A stretch of 64,000 nucleotides of DNA from Archangium primigenium (GTDB lineage: Bacteria > Myxococcota > Myxococcia > Myxococcales > Myxococcaceae). The stretch is taken from the NCBI RefSeq assembly GCF_016904885.1, contig NZ_JADWYI010000001.1, positions 5,642,001 through 5,706,000 on the forward strand. Direction: 5' to 3'. The first letter of the stretch is position 1. Every line of letters starts with the position of its first letter. Both the position numbers and the translations under genes were made by a program. The notes under the pieces are model-generated. The model had not been told where the DNA came from, did no database searches, and saw only the letters and a program-made list of their open reading frames with translations. Below, in pieces: positions 31,064-40,400 of this stretch.

Positions 31064-31466
31064 TTGGCGGTTGTTGTGTTTGGCATTGAGCCTGTGTGGT
31101 TCTCTGGCTTGGTCGGATGCGAAGCATGAAACGCGCCGGGATGTAACCTGCTTTTCGCTCAGGGGAACCACCTATCTCACGTCCAAGATGGACATCCGTG
31201 CTCCTGGAGTAGAGATTGTTGCGGTTCATGAGAGCAATCCAGAAAAGCAGGAGAAGGTTGTTTCGGATGCCCGAGGGCGCTTCAAGCTGTCATGTTTGAA
31301 GAAGGGGCGGTATGAGTTTCGAGTCCAGAAGAAGCTGACTCGGTCGGATGCCCAAAAGCTGCCTGCCCACTTGGCGATGGAAAAAGGCAGGGTTGTGCGG
31401 TCTGTGCTTGATTACGTCGTGGAAGAAAGTTCAAGTTTCAGCTTCGGGTTGATCAGCGATCCGTGA
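31044..31466 (+). CDS. Exported small protein with carboxypeptidase-regulatory-like domain
   Basis: Protein of 140 residues. A signal peptide (MSSSSRDWRLLCLALSLCGSLAWSDA) is followed by a single beta-sandwich like carboxypeptidase regulatory/CnaB domains: VTCFSLRGTTYLTSKMDIRA, PGVEIVAVHESNPEKQEKVVSDARGRFKLSCLKKGRYEFRVQ. The C-terminal tail ends SFSFGLISDP. The ATG lies inside the end of the previous gene (20-nt overlap), with AAGGGTG upstream. The tight overlap of a cytosolic enzyme-like gene and an exported partner resembles effector/periplasmic-immunity pairs, which is inference. GC is lower than in the genome around it. Confidence 0.7.
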   Translation: MSSSSRDWRLLCLALSLCGSLAWSDAKHETRRDVTCFSLRGTTYLTSKMDIRAPGVEIVAVHESNPEKQEKVVSDARGRFKLSCLKKGRYEFRVQKKLTRSDAQKLPAHLAMEKGRVVRSVLDYVVEESSSFSFGLISDP

Positions 31467-31605
31467 ACGCCGAGTGTGCGCTGGGTGGGTTGGATACGCT
31501 GACGTGGCGCTCCCGCCCTTTGTGTGCTCGCTCCTTCCACCGTGATATCTCCAGGAGAAGACCGGGGATCGCTCCTGGGCGGGCTGAACGCCCCTGGAAA
31601 CAAGA

Positions 31606-31657
31606 CGGTTCACCGACGCCTGGGGCCGGTTCACCGCGCGGGGGGAGCGCTTCACGG
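31606..31657 (+). repeat. Three direct repeats at 21-bp spacing (LytTR-box-like)
   Basis: CGGTTCACCG at 31606-31615 and at 31627-31636 are identical, and CGCTTCACGG at 31648-31657 matches 8 of 10. The starts are exactly 21 bp apart, two helical turns. LytTR regulators such as AgrA and VirR bind similar direct repeats (core near CNGTTNAC) separated by about 12 bp, which gives a 21-bp period. A LytTR protein is encoded 750 bp downstream. The repeats lie about 30 bp upstream of a -10-like hexamer for the lipoprotein gene. Confidence 0.7.
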
Positions 31658-31688
31658 AACACCGGCCGACGGGTCGCGAGGGCCTCGG

Positions 31689-31694
31689 TAGGGT
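31689..31694 (+). promoter_or_regulatory. Candidate -10 element of the lipoprotein gene
   Basis: TAGGGT, matching the TA...T core of a -10 hexamer, sits 32 bp past the third repeat. No -35 consensus is present, as expected for an activator-dependent promoter. The start codon at 31755 would give a leader of about 55 nt. Confidence 0.3.
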
Positions 31695-31754
31695 GCCGTT
31701 CGTGGCCGGGACACCCCCGGTCCGTGGCACCCTTCCCCTCTCCAGGAGCCCTCC

Positions 31755-32333
31755 ATGTTCTCGTCCGCCAAGACCCTCGTCCTCCCCATGCTCGCGCTCG
31801 CCCTGGGGGCCTGTGGGGGTGAAGCCCCCGAGGTGTCGGAGTCCGCCGCCGAGCCCACCGCCACCACGGCGCAGGGCCTCACCTCGGTGACGATCGGTCG
31901 CTACAACATCCCCTTCTACGTTCCGCCCCGGGTCGCGGGGGACGCCGACTTCGCCGGCCACGGCCCCGACATGGACATCGACTTCGAGATGGAGCTGCGC
32001 AACGGCGACACCGAGCTGTGGGTGGGCATGTACGTCTTCGGGCAGGAGGTGGGCGGCACCACCCGCGTCGAGGGCGGCGTGTGGCACAAGGTCTTCACCG
32101 CCCCCTCCGCCATCGTGTCCGTGGCGCCCCAGCCCGTGGTCGCCTCGGGGCCGGAGTTCCACCACGGCTTCAGGAACTACGGCCATGCCACCAAGACGTA
32201 TCAGTTCCCCCAGCTCAACCCCGCCAGCCGTCTGGTGTGGCAGATCTCCTGCGTGGCGGACACGGACGGCAACGAGGCCGGCTCCAAGACGGGCTGCAGC
32301 TCCATCCTCCACGAGATGACCCTCACCTTCTGA
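31755..32333 (+). CDS. Lipoprotein, 192 aa
   Basis: Lipoprotein signal MFSSAKTLVLPMLALALGAC, Glu/Ala/Thr spacer, then a beta-rich domain (VTIGRYNIPFYVPPRVAG, DIDFEMELRNGDTELWVGMYVFGQE, LVWQISCVADTDGNEAGSKTGC). Two cysteines in the second half could pair. No family recognised. It is preceded by three 21-bp-spaced repeats and followed by a LytTR regulator gene, so regulated surface expression is likely. Confidence 0.8.
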   Translation: MFSSAKTLVLPMLALALGACGGEAPEVSESAAEPTATTAQGLTSVTIGRYNIPFYVPPRVAGDADFAGHGPDMDIDFEMELRNGDTELWVGMYVFGQEVGGTTRVEGGVWHKVFTAPSAIVSVAPQPVVASGPEFHHGFRNYGHATKTYQFPQLNPASRLVWQISCVADTDGNEAGSKTGCSSILHEMTLTF

Positions 32334-32401
32334 CGCCCCGTCACGCCGCCATCACGCGGGCCCCATACACCCCTCCCTCGCACCTGCTCGCGGAGGCGTA
32401 C

Positions 32402-32803
32402 GTGGACGTGACATCGAGGATTCCGACACCCCCTGGCCTTGCCTGGACGGACACCGCTCCGCCGCCCCGGCCCCTGGAGCGCCTGGTCATCAAGGAGATT
32501 GGCCGGGTGCTCTTCGTGCCGGTGAGCGAGGTGGACTGGCTGGAGGCCGAGGACGACTACGTCCAGGTGCACGCGGGCCGGAGCACCTACCTGCTGCGCC
32601 AGTCGCTCCGGGTGCTGGAGAGCCGCCTGGATCCCCACCACTTTGTGCGCATCCACCGCTCCACCATCGTCAACGTGCAGCGCATCCACGAGATGCGGCC
32701 CCTCTTCCATGGCGAGTACCAGGTGCTGCTCCGGGACGGCACGGGCCTCAAGCTCAGCCGGGGCTACCGCGACCGGGCGAGGCACCTGCTGGACATGGCG
32801 TGA
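32402..32803 (+). CDS. LytTR-type DNA-binding regulator without receiver
   Basis: Protein of 133 residues. After about 25 residues of Pro-rich leader comes a LytTR domain: LVIKEIGRVLFVPVSEVDWLEAEDDYVQVH, then YLLRQSLRVLESRLDPHHFVRIHRSTIVNVQRI and GTGLKLSRGYRDRARHLL. The receiver domain of two-component members is absent, so control must come from another protein, from its own level or from a redox/ligand signal. The GTG start has GGAGG 5 nt upstream, and a second GTG two codons later is less favoured. It lies 69 bp after the lipoprotein gene. Confidence 0.9.
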   Translation: MDVTSRIPTPPGLAWTDTAPPPRPLERLVIKEIGRVLFVPVSEVDWLEAEDDYVQVHAGRSTYLLRQSLRVLESRLDPHHFVRIHRSTIVNVQRIHEMRPLFHGEYQVLLRDGTGLKLSRGYRDRARHLLDMA

Positions 32804-32848
32804 GCGGGAGTGCTGGCGTGTCGTGGCGCGCGGCAGCAAGCTTCGGGC

Positions 32849-34192
32849 ATGAACCCGTCCCGCGCCCCCCGTCCTCCCGGTCCCCGCGCCCTGCCGATCA
32901 TCGGCCACATGCTCGACTACACGCGCGACCCCCTGGGCTTCATCGAGTCCTGCCCCAGGGACCATGGCGACGTGGTGTGCGTGAACATGCTGGGCAACCG
33001 CGTCTACGTGCTCCAGCGCCCCGAGCACATCGAGCACGTCCTGGTCACCCGCCACCGCAAGTACGCCAAGGACGCCTTCCAGCGCGAGGTGATGGGCGGC
33101 CGGCTGCTCGGCCGGGGCCTGCTCACCAACGACGGTGAGCCCTGGCTGCGCCAGCGGCGGCTCATGCAGCCCGCCTTCCACCGCCAGCGCCTGGCCGCCT
33201 ATGGGCGCATCATGACCACGCACGCGCGGCGCCAGGTCGGCCTCTGGCGCGACGGCGAGGTGCGTGACGTCAACGCGGACATGATGGAGCTGACGCTCGC
33301 CATCGTCATCCAGAGCCTGTTCGGCCTGTCCCTGGACGACGGGGCCGACACCGTGGGTCCCGCGCTGGCGCGGATCATGGAGCACTTCGCCCGGCTGCAG
33401 GCGCTCATCTTCCCCGAGTGGCTGCCCACCCCGGAGAACCTCGGCTACCGGGCGGCGATCGATCAACTGGACACGCTGGTGGCGGGCCTCATCCGGCGGC
33501 GGCGCGAGGCGGGCGGCGAGACGGACGACCTGCTGTCCATGTTGCTCAACGCCCAGGACGAGAACGGCCAGGGCATGAGCGATCAGCAGCTGCGCGACGA
33601 GGTGTTGACGCTGATGCTCGCCGGACACGAGACGACGTCCATCAACCTGGCCTTCTGCTTCTACCTGCTGGCGCGCCACCCGGAGGCCGAGGCCGCGCTG
33701 CACGCGGAGCTGGAATCGGTGCTCGGGGGACGGGCGCCGGCGCTGGAGGACCTGGCCGCCCTGCCCTTCACCGAGGCCGTGGTGAAGGAGGCCCTGCGGC
33801 TCTACCCGCCCGCGTGGTCCATCGGCCGCGAGGCGCTGGAGGCGGACGAGCTGGACGGCTGGCCCATCGCCAAGGGCTCGGTGATGATGATGAACCCGTG
33901 GACGGTGCACCGCGATGCGCGCCTGTACGAGGAGCCGCTCGCCTTCCGGCCCCAGCGCTGGCGCGACGGCCTGGAGCAGCGCCTGCCGCGCTTCGCGTGG
34001 TTCCCCTTCGGCGGCGGCCCCCGGCTGTGCATCGGCATGAGCTTCGCGCTGATGGAGGCCCGGCTGGTGCTGGCCACGCTCGCCCAGCGCTTCCGCTTCG
34101 AGCGCGCGCCGGACGACGCGGTGGAGCTGCTGCCCTCCATCACCCTGCGGCCCCGCCACGGGGTGAAGGTCCGGGTGCGCGCCCGGGAGTGA
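32849..34192 (+). CDS. Cytochrome P450
   Basis: Soluble bacterial P450 of 447 residues that hydroxylates or otherwise oxidises a lipophilic substrate with electrons from ferredoxin. The I-helix oxygen-activation motif is AGHETTS, the K-helix is EALR, and the haem-binding loop is FGGGPRLCIG with Cys394 as the ligand. It opens with PRPPGPRALPIIGHMLDYTRDPLGF as in the CYP51/CYP102-like bacterial groups. No ferredoxin or reductase gene is nearby, so redox partners are unlinked. Downstream, a convergent BNR-propeller gene begins 5 bp after its stop. Confidence 0.96.
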   Translation: MNPSRAPRPPGPRALPIIGHMLDYTRDPLGFIESCPRDHGDVVCVNMLGNRVYVLQRPEHIEHVLVTRHRKYAKDAFQREVMGGRLLGRGLLTNDGEPWLRQRRLMQPAFHRQRLAAYGRIMTTHARRQVGLWRDGEVRDVNADMMELTLAIVIQSLFGLSLDDGADTVGPALARIMEHFARLQALIFPEWLPTPENLGYRAAIDQLDTLVAGLIRRRREAGGETDDLLSMLLNAQDENGQGMSDQQLRDEVLTLMLAGHETTSINLAFCFYLLARHPEAEAALHAELESVLGGRAPALEDLAALPFTEAVVKEALRLYPPAWSIGREALEADELDGWPIAKGSVMMMNPWTVHRDARLYEEPLAFRPQRWRDGLEQRLPRFAWFPFGGGPRLCIGMSFALMEARLVLATLAQRFRFERAPDDAVELLPSITLRPRHGVKVRVRARE

Positions 34193-34197
34193 GCGCC

Positions 34198-35313
34198 TCA
34201 GGGCCGCACGAAGCGCACGAGCTGGTAGCCCCAGCCCCCCGGCCCGAAGCCCTGGACGTTCTGCAACTGGAGCACCAGCAGGCCCGAGGGCAGCTCGTCG
34301 TACACGTCGGCGCGCACGTTCTCGTTGGGATCCAGCCGGGGGTACTGGAGCACGTCCAGCCACTCCACCCCGTCCAGGCTCGCCCAGACGTGGGCCTGGG
34401 TCTCGGCGGGATCATACGCATCCCCCAGGGGCTCCCGGGCGATGCCCGCCACGAAGCCGCCCGCGCGCACCGCGTACGTGGAGTAGGCCGCGCCCGAGAG
34501 CGCCTCCAACTGGACGTAGGTGCCATCCGGCGCGAGCTGGACGATGTAGGGCCGACCCGGCAGCCAGTTGATGTCCTGGGCATAGAGCAGCGAGCCATCG
34601 GGGAGCACCGCGCTGGTGACGACGAGTCCGTTCTGCCCGGAGATGACGCGCTTCCACGCGCTGCCCGCCTGGGTGGAGCGGAGGATCGCCGACTGCTGGA
34701 TGTTGTCGCCGAAGAAGGCCCAGAGCGCGTGGTGCGCCGGGTCCGCGGCCAGCCCGTGGCCGTGCCGGTGGCCCTCGAAGGTCTGCTTCACCCGCCAGGT
34801 GCGGCCCCGGTTGCCGCTCGCGTACAGGCGGATGGGGGCGTTCTGGGCGGTGAAGGCCTGGTACTCGAGGAGGTACACGGTGCCGTCGAGCTCCGCGATG
34901 TTGCGCGAGGTGAGCAGGCGGTAGTTGCCCAGCGAGAGCACCTCGGTCCACGTGGCGCCGCCGTCACTGGAGCGGGCGAGATAGTGGGCGCCCGAGCGCT
35001 CCGTGTCGGCCAGCAGCGTGCCGTCCGCGAGCACGGTGACGACGTGGAAGGAGCCCCCGAGCGGCGTGCGGCCCTTGTAGCTCCACGTCCGCGCCCCGTC
35101 CGTGCTCACGTAGAGGTTGCGGCTGGAGTCATCCAGCTTCAGGGCGTACGCCGTGCCCGAGGGCGCCACGGCCAGGAAGCGGTGGGTGGTGTTGGTGTGG
35201 ACCACTTCCAGGCCCGGGGCCTGCTGGGCGAGGGCCCCCGAGGAGAGCAACAGCGTCGAGAGCAACAGACAGGAGAGCAGCAGCGCGGCGGGCGCGCGGA
35301 CGCGGGGAAGCAT
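34198..35313 (-). CDS. Secreted BNR/Asp-box beta-propeller protein
   Basis: Protein of 371 residues with a signal peptide (cleavage near GALA-QQ) and several Asp-box repeats: STDGARTW, SSDGGATW, SGNRGRTW and STQAGSAW, spread through a six- or seven-bladed propeller. Such folds occur in sialidases, VPS10 domains and photosystem assembly factors; the catalytic Arg triad of a sialidase is not obvious, so the activity is open. The start ATG gives MLPRVRAPAALLLSC, a normal signal sequence. It shares the strand with the prolyl hydroxylase-like gene but is separated by about 90 bp. Confidence 0.85.
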   Translation of the reverse strand: MLPRVRAPAALLLSCLLLSTLLLSSGALAQQAPGLEVVHTNTTHRFLAVAPSGTAYALKLDDSSRNLYVSTDGARTWSYKGRTPLGGSFHVVTVLADGTLLADTERSGAHYLARSSDGGATWTEVLSLGNYRLLTSRNIAELDGTVYLLEYQAFTAQNAPIRLYASGNRGRTWRVKQTFEGHRHGHGLAADPAHHALWAFFGDNIQQSAILRSTQAGSAWKRVISGQNGLVVTSAVLPDGSLLYAQDINWLPGRPYIVQLAPDGTYVQLEALSGAAYSTYAVRAGGFVAGIAREPLGDAYDPAETQAHVWASLDGVEWLDVLQYPRLDPNENVRADVYDELPSGLLVLQLQNVQGFGPGGWGYQLVRFVRP

Positions 35314-35405
35314 GGAAGGCCTCGTTTCTCCGAAAGGACTCGCGTCGGGGAAACACCGGCGCGAAAGCCCGAATTTCGGGAGGCCATACGACGGGTGCGA
35401 GTGGC

Positions 35406-35948
35406 TCAGGGTCCATAGAGCACGTCCGACCGGAGGACGTACTTGGTGCCCGACGTGAGCGCGCTGCCCTCGTGCCAGGTCTCGTGCACGAACAGCAGCG
35501 CCGAGCCCTGGCGGGGCGCGACGGCGAAGGTCTTGAAGGTCGTCTCGCCGCCCGCGCAGTCGTCGTTGAGGTAGAGCAGGAACGTCAGGCGGCTCTCCAG
35601 GCCGTCCTCCTGGAGCCGGCCGTCCTTGTGCATTCGGAAGCGCTGGCCGGGCACGTAGCGGTAGAAGCGGAACCACGAGGACAGGGCGCGCGCCCGGTGC
35701 CCCTCCACCTCCGGCAGGCCCAGGCCCTCGAGCTGGCGCCAGAAGCGCGCGGCCCACGCCGGCTCGCGCAGCTCCAGCCGATCGTTGTTGCGGATGTGGC
35801 TCAGGGCTTGCGGCCCGGACGCGGTCCGCACCGCCGCGGCGGAGAACCCCCGCGCCTCCGCGAGTGAGATCAACTCCGCGCAGGCGTCCGCCGACAGGAA
35901 GCCCTCCAGGGTGAAGACGCCCTCGGCGAGGGGCTGTTTCTCGATCAT
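35406..35948 (-). CDS. 2OG-Fe(II) oxygenase, prolyl 4-hydroxylase-like
   Basis: Jelly-roll dioxygenase of 180 residues that uses 2-oxoglutarate and oxygen. Iron ligands are readable as H107-K-D109 and H159, with the 2OG-binding Lys at about 169 in SGTKYVLRSDVLY. The C-terminal pattern LLFVHETWHEG...KYVLRSD matches the P4H family. The start MIEKQPLAEG was preferred because a GTG 18 nt earlier has no ribosome-binding site. Substrate unknown (peptidyl proline or free amino acid). Confidence 0.9.
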   Translation of the reverse strand: MIEKQPLAEGVFTLEGFLSADACAELISLAEARGFSAAAVRTASGPQALSHIRNNDRLELREPAWAARFWRQLEGLGLPEVEGHRARALSSWFRFYRYVPGQRFRMHKDGRLQEDGLESRLTFLLYLNDDCAGGETTFKTFAVAPRQGSALLFVHETWHEGSALTSGTKYVLRSDVLYGP

Positions 35949-36120
35949 GGTCGGTCCCTGTCCCACGCGGGTGTTGGGTTGCGGCGGGTTGTCAGCACGA
36001 AAGCCAATCTAAACATGTAATTCGAAGGGAATGACGCAATGCATTTCAAGACACACCCCCTTTGGAGACCAAACGCCCTGTGTAAAGTGGACAGTCCCTC
36101 GGTCGAAAGGGCAGTCCCCC

Positions 36121-37401
36121 ATGAAGCGTCGCGCCGCGCGGTCCCCGTGGTTCGTTTCCCGCCCGCAGCTCACCCTCCCCACCGTGCTGTTGCTGGCCAC
36201 GTCCGCCTGCGGCCCCTCGGCGGAGACCGCGTCTGAGCAGGCCGAGGTGTCGGCCAGCGCGCTGCGCACGGAGGAAGGCGCGATGCCGGTGCCGGTGCCC
36301 ACGGGCGAGCTCGAGATCCCCGAGCAGGCGCTCGCGCAGACCACGGTGGTGCTCGAGCCCGTGGCGGACACGTTCGTGCGCGCCGACTCCCCCACCCTCA
36401 ACTTCGGCACGACGACGTCCTTCTCGGTGTGCCCCCTGTGGCCCTCGTGGAGCGTGCAGCCGCAGGAGGCCTTCCTGCGCTTCGATCTCGGCACGCTGCC
36501 GGCCAACGCGCGGGTGCTCTCCGCCACGCTCCAGGCGACGGCCCATGGCGGCTTCGCGTACGGCGGGGACGGCAACGTCTACACCCAGCTGGTGAAGGAT
36601 GACACCTGGAACGAGTCGACGCTCACCTGGAACAACCGGCCCGCCGCCGAGGAGGCCCGGCTGGGCTTCTGGTGGCTCTGGTACGACACCCTGCCCAGAG
36701 AGCAGGTCGGCATCAACACCGAGCCCGCGCTGGCCAGCGTCGTTCAGGCAGAGCTTCAGGGAGACCGCAAGATCAGCCTGCGGCTGAGCTCGGGCGGGTA
36801 CAAGACCCACTACTACTCGCGCGAGCACGCGGACACCTCGCGGCGCCCGAAGCTGGAGATCACCTACGAGCTGCCGGGCAACGCCTGCGTGGACGAGAAC
36901 AAGCCCACGCTCGTGCTCACCGGCAGCCGCGAGGTGACGCTCGAGTGCGGCGTGGACACCTGGAAGGAGCCCGGCGCGCGGGCGTGGGATGCGTGCGGCC
37001 CGGTGGAGGTGCACTCCTTCAACTCGGGCAGTGACGCGCACGGCCCGGGCCCGAACACGTCCCAGGCCGGCTCGTACCAGATCCAGTACATCGCCTGGAA
37101 CCGCCCCGGCTACACGGTGGACACGCTGCGCACGGTGAACGTGCTGGACCGCAACGCGCCGACGCTCAAGCTCAAGGGCAGCGCGACCATCACGCACACC
37201 TGTGGCAGCCAGTGGGTGGATCCGGGCGTGGAGTCGCGCGATGCGTGCGCGGGCGACCTGAGCGCCACCGTGACGCGCACGGGCGACATCAACAGCTGGG
37301 CGCCAGGCACGTACACCCTGCGCTACGACGTGCGCGATGACTCGGGCAACAAGGCCCCGACCGTGACGCGCACCGTGAACGTGGTCAACTGCCCCTGGTA
37401 G
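36121..37401 (+). CDS. Lipoprotein with DNRLRE/CBM96-like and two Ig-like (DUF5011) domains
   Basis: Lipoprotein of 426 residues, lipobox TSAC. Residues about 75-250 form a DNRLRE (disaggregatase-type) beta-sandwich: VADTFVRADSPTLNFGTTTSFSV, FLRFDLGTLPANARVLSATL and RRPKLEITYEL. Two DUF5011/HYR-like Ig domains follow: CVDENKPTLVLTGSREVTLECG and DRNAPTLKLKGSATITHTCG, each ending GxYxIxY or GTYTLRYDVRD. Likely binds surface polysaccharide or acts as an adhesin. Its end faces the phospholipase-like gene across a strong terminator. Confidence 0.85.
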   Translation: MKRRAARSPWFVSRPQLTLPTVLLLATSACGPSAETASEQAEVSASALRTEEGAMPVPVPTGELEIPEQALAQTTVVLEPVADTFVRADSPTLNFGTTTSFSVCPLWPSWSVQPQEAFLRFDLGTLPANARVLSATLQATAHGGFAYGGDGNVYTQLVKDDTWNESTLTWNNRPAAEEARLGFWWLWYDTLPREQVGINTEPALASVVQAELQGDRKISLRLSSGGYKTHYYSREHADTSRRPKLEITYELPGNACVDENKPTLVLTGSREVTLECGVDTWKEPGARAWDACGPVEVHSFNSGSDAHGPGPNTSQAGSYQIQYIAWNRPGYTVDTLRTVNVLDRNAPTLKLKGSATITHTCGSQWVDPGVESRDACAGDLSATVTRTGDINSWAPGTYTLRYDVRDDSGNKAPTVTRTVNVVNCPW

Positions 37402-37422
37402 TTGGCGCGGGCGCGTGAGGCC

Positions 37423-37460
37423 AGGGGCGACGGTCTTGGACCGTCGCCCCTGTTTCGTTT
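37423..37460. terminator. Strong terminator between two convergent genes
   Basis: A perfect 13-bp stem (37423-37435 with 37439-37451) has a 3-nt loop and is followed by GTTTCGTTT on the plus strand. It ends transcription of the CBM/Ig-like lipoprotein gene and may also act on the minus-strand gene whose stop is at 37460. Confidence 0.8.
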
Positions 37461-40400
37461 CACAGGTCTCCCTCGGTCGTGGTGAGCGGCTTCACCTGGG
37501 GGGCGGGCGGCGCCGGGGGCAGGTCCACGCGCAGCGCGTCCGTGTCGTGGAAGCCCTTGGCGCTTACCTCGCCGCCCTTGAAGAGCGCCCAGCCCTGGAG
37601 CTTTCCCGGCTGGAAGGCGCGCGTCATGTGCCACAGCTCCAGGCCGCTGTTGGCCAGGTACAGGTAGAGCGTGCGCCTGGCGTTGTAGGGGTTGGGCAGC
37701 GCCACCGCCAGGCCATCCTCGGGACTGCCGTACGTGCGGCCCCGCCACTTGAAGAAGCGCAGGCCCGCCTCCACGGCCAGCTTCTTGTCCGCCACCAGGC
37801 GCGCCACCAGCGCGTTGTCCTCCAGGCTCCCGAGCACGAACAAGTCCTTGGAGGCCAGCTCCGCGTCCGTCACCTCGGCGTCCGTGCGCAGCGGGGCCAC
37901 CTGATCCGTCGAGGCGTCCGCCACCACGTCCCGGAAGTTCAGGCTCAGCGTGCGCGCCGCCTCCACGCCCCGCGCCGTGCCGTGCACGAAGAGCAGGTGC
38001 TCGAAGTCGTCCAGCGCGTTGGACAGCACCTGGAAGCGCTCGCGCGGCACGGGGATGTCGTTGGTGGGGTTGAACACCACGCGCAGGGGCCGCTCGGCCA
38101 CGGAGAAGGTGAACGTGTCCTTCGGGCCCTTGACCTCCACGCGCTCGAGCGTCGAGCCCTTGGCGCTCACCAGCTCCACCGTGGTGACGAAGTGGTAGGG
38201 CGTGCCGCCCTGCTCCACCGTGAGCGTCACGTCCTCGCCCTTCGGGCCCGGGGCCACGCTGGCCGTCACGCGCGGCGCGGGCAGCCCGCTCCGCTCCACC
38301 CACTGCTTCACGAAGGGCGCCAGGTCCCGGCCCGCCGCCTCGGACGCGGTGCGGATGAAGTCCTGGGTGGTGATGTCCTTCTGGGCGAAGCGCTCGTGCA
38401 CCGCGCGCATCACCTTGGAGAAGGCCGTGTTGCCGAGCAGCAGCCTCATCTGGTGCAGGAGGAAGGTGCCCTTGATGCGCGGGAGGGCGTAGGCGCCGTA
38501 GCGGTCATACGCGGTGCGCGCGGCCACGGGCACCACGTCCGGCTCGCGCGCGGTGAGGTACAGGTAGCGGGCGTTGAGCTCGGCCAGGGCATCGCGCTGG
38601 GCGTCCAGGGCCTTGTCGGGCGTGGCCGGCAGCGCCTGGAGCTGGTGCCAGTAGGCCGCCGTGCCGCTCACCAGCCAGTTCTCCCCGTCCGAGGCCGGGA
38701 AGACGGTGTTGGCCCACAGGGCCTTCTTGTCGAAGCTCAGCGCCTCCTTGAGCTTGGTGGCGTCGCGCTTGGGCTCGGACGCATTGGCGGCCTCCGCGGC
38801 CCGCTTCGCCCGGGCGGCCTGGAGCTTGTCCGTCACGTAGAGCGGGCTGAACGTCGTGTAGCCGAGCGTCAGGTGGGGCGTGGCGCCGGGCAGGTCCGCG
38901 ATGTAGCGGCTGCCCACCCACTTCTCGCGCTGGGTCGTCTTGCCGTAGTGCGCGAGGAACATGAGCTGGCGCGCCATCTCCTCGGTGGTGAGCTTGCCGT
39001 CGCAGGCGTGGGGCCGGTTGATGGGGCTGGAGGCCAGCATGCGGATGGCGTTGTCCAGGTCGATGCCGCCCTGGCCGTGCTTCTCGAAGTACTGCTGGAA
39101 GGCGATGTCGCGGTTCCACGTGTTGAAGGCCAGGTCCACGGGGGCGTTGAGCGGGTTGGCGACGGACTCCTTGCGCACCTCCAGGTCGCGGTTGTTGTTG
39201 TTGGCCCAGATGAAGTCCACGAGCTTGCCGGGCGTGTCCGAGGCGTGCGTGGCGTCACCGGTGCGCCACATGCGCGACGTCTTGGTGCCCAGCGTGAAGC
39301 AGGCGCCCTCCCCCGTCTTCGTGTCCGCGAGCGTCCAGTCGTTGGAGTACAGGCCGTTGTTGTTCTCCTGGAGGATGCGCGCCACGTCGTCGATGGACCC
39401 GGCGTACTGGGCGGCCTTGCGGATGCGGTTGCTCTGCGGCGTGCCGTCCGGATCGAAGGGCGTCTGGCCCACGGTCGTCTCGCCCATCACCACGCCCGCG
39501 TCGTTGAGGTACCAGTCCGCGCCGCTGTGGATGCCGCCGGGGAACGTCTGCATGACGAAGCGGTGGCCGCGCGTGGGCTTGACGTCCAGCATCACGTCCC
39601 AGTGCACGCCCGTGTAGCCGTTCCACATGAAGATCTGCCCCATGATGAGGCGGCCATCCTTGGTGGCGGACTTCGTGGCCACGAAGGACGAGCAATGGTC
39701 CCCCTCGCCCGCGCGCGCCGCCTCGTCCTCGGCCTTGAGGAAGGTGCGACCGGAGAGCGCCGTGGCGCTCACGCGGTTGGCGGACTCGAGCTGGCCCAGG
39801 TCCACCGCCGAGTTGAGCGCCACGATGTCCAGGAGGTCCAGCTCCCGGTCCTTGAACTTCACGCCCGCCTGGTTCACCCCGTCGGCGATGCCCCGCATCT
39901 CCTCGAGGAACTCGGGCTCGTACTTGCGCAGGAAGAGCGAGTCGGTGAGCAGCCGCGTCTGCGCCCAGCCGTTGGCCGCGTCCTGCTTGTTCTTGAGCGT
40001 GCCGAGCTTCTCCATGTAGCGCACGACGTCGTCCGCCACGAGCTCGCCGTACTGCATGCCCCGCTCGTGGGGCTCGCCCTCGATGTGGATGTACTTCCAG
40101 CCCCCGTCGTCGTAGCGAAAGCCCTTGCCCGCCCAGCGCACGGACTCCAGGGGGATGTACTCGGTGATGTCGTCCACCTCCTCCAGGCGCACGTCGTCGA
40201 ACCACGCCGAGCCCGTGGCCGCGCCGTTGCGGCCCAGGTGCAGGCGCACCGTGTCCTCGGACTGGATGGCGAAGAAGAGCACCGACACCCGCCCCTCCTG
40301 CTCGGCGCCGGGCGACGGCGAGCAGTTGGTGAAGGGAAAGCTCTTCATGGACAGACACGCGCCAATCGCCGTGGGGTAGCGCGCCTGGGCGTCCGCGTGC

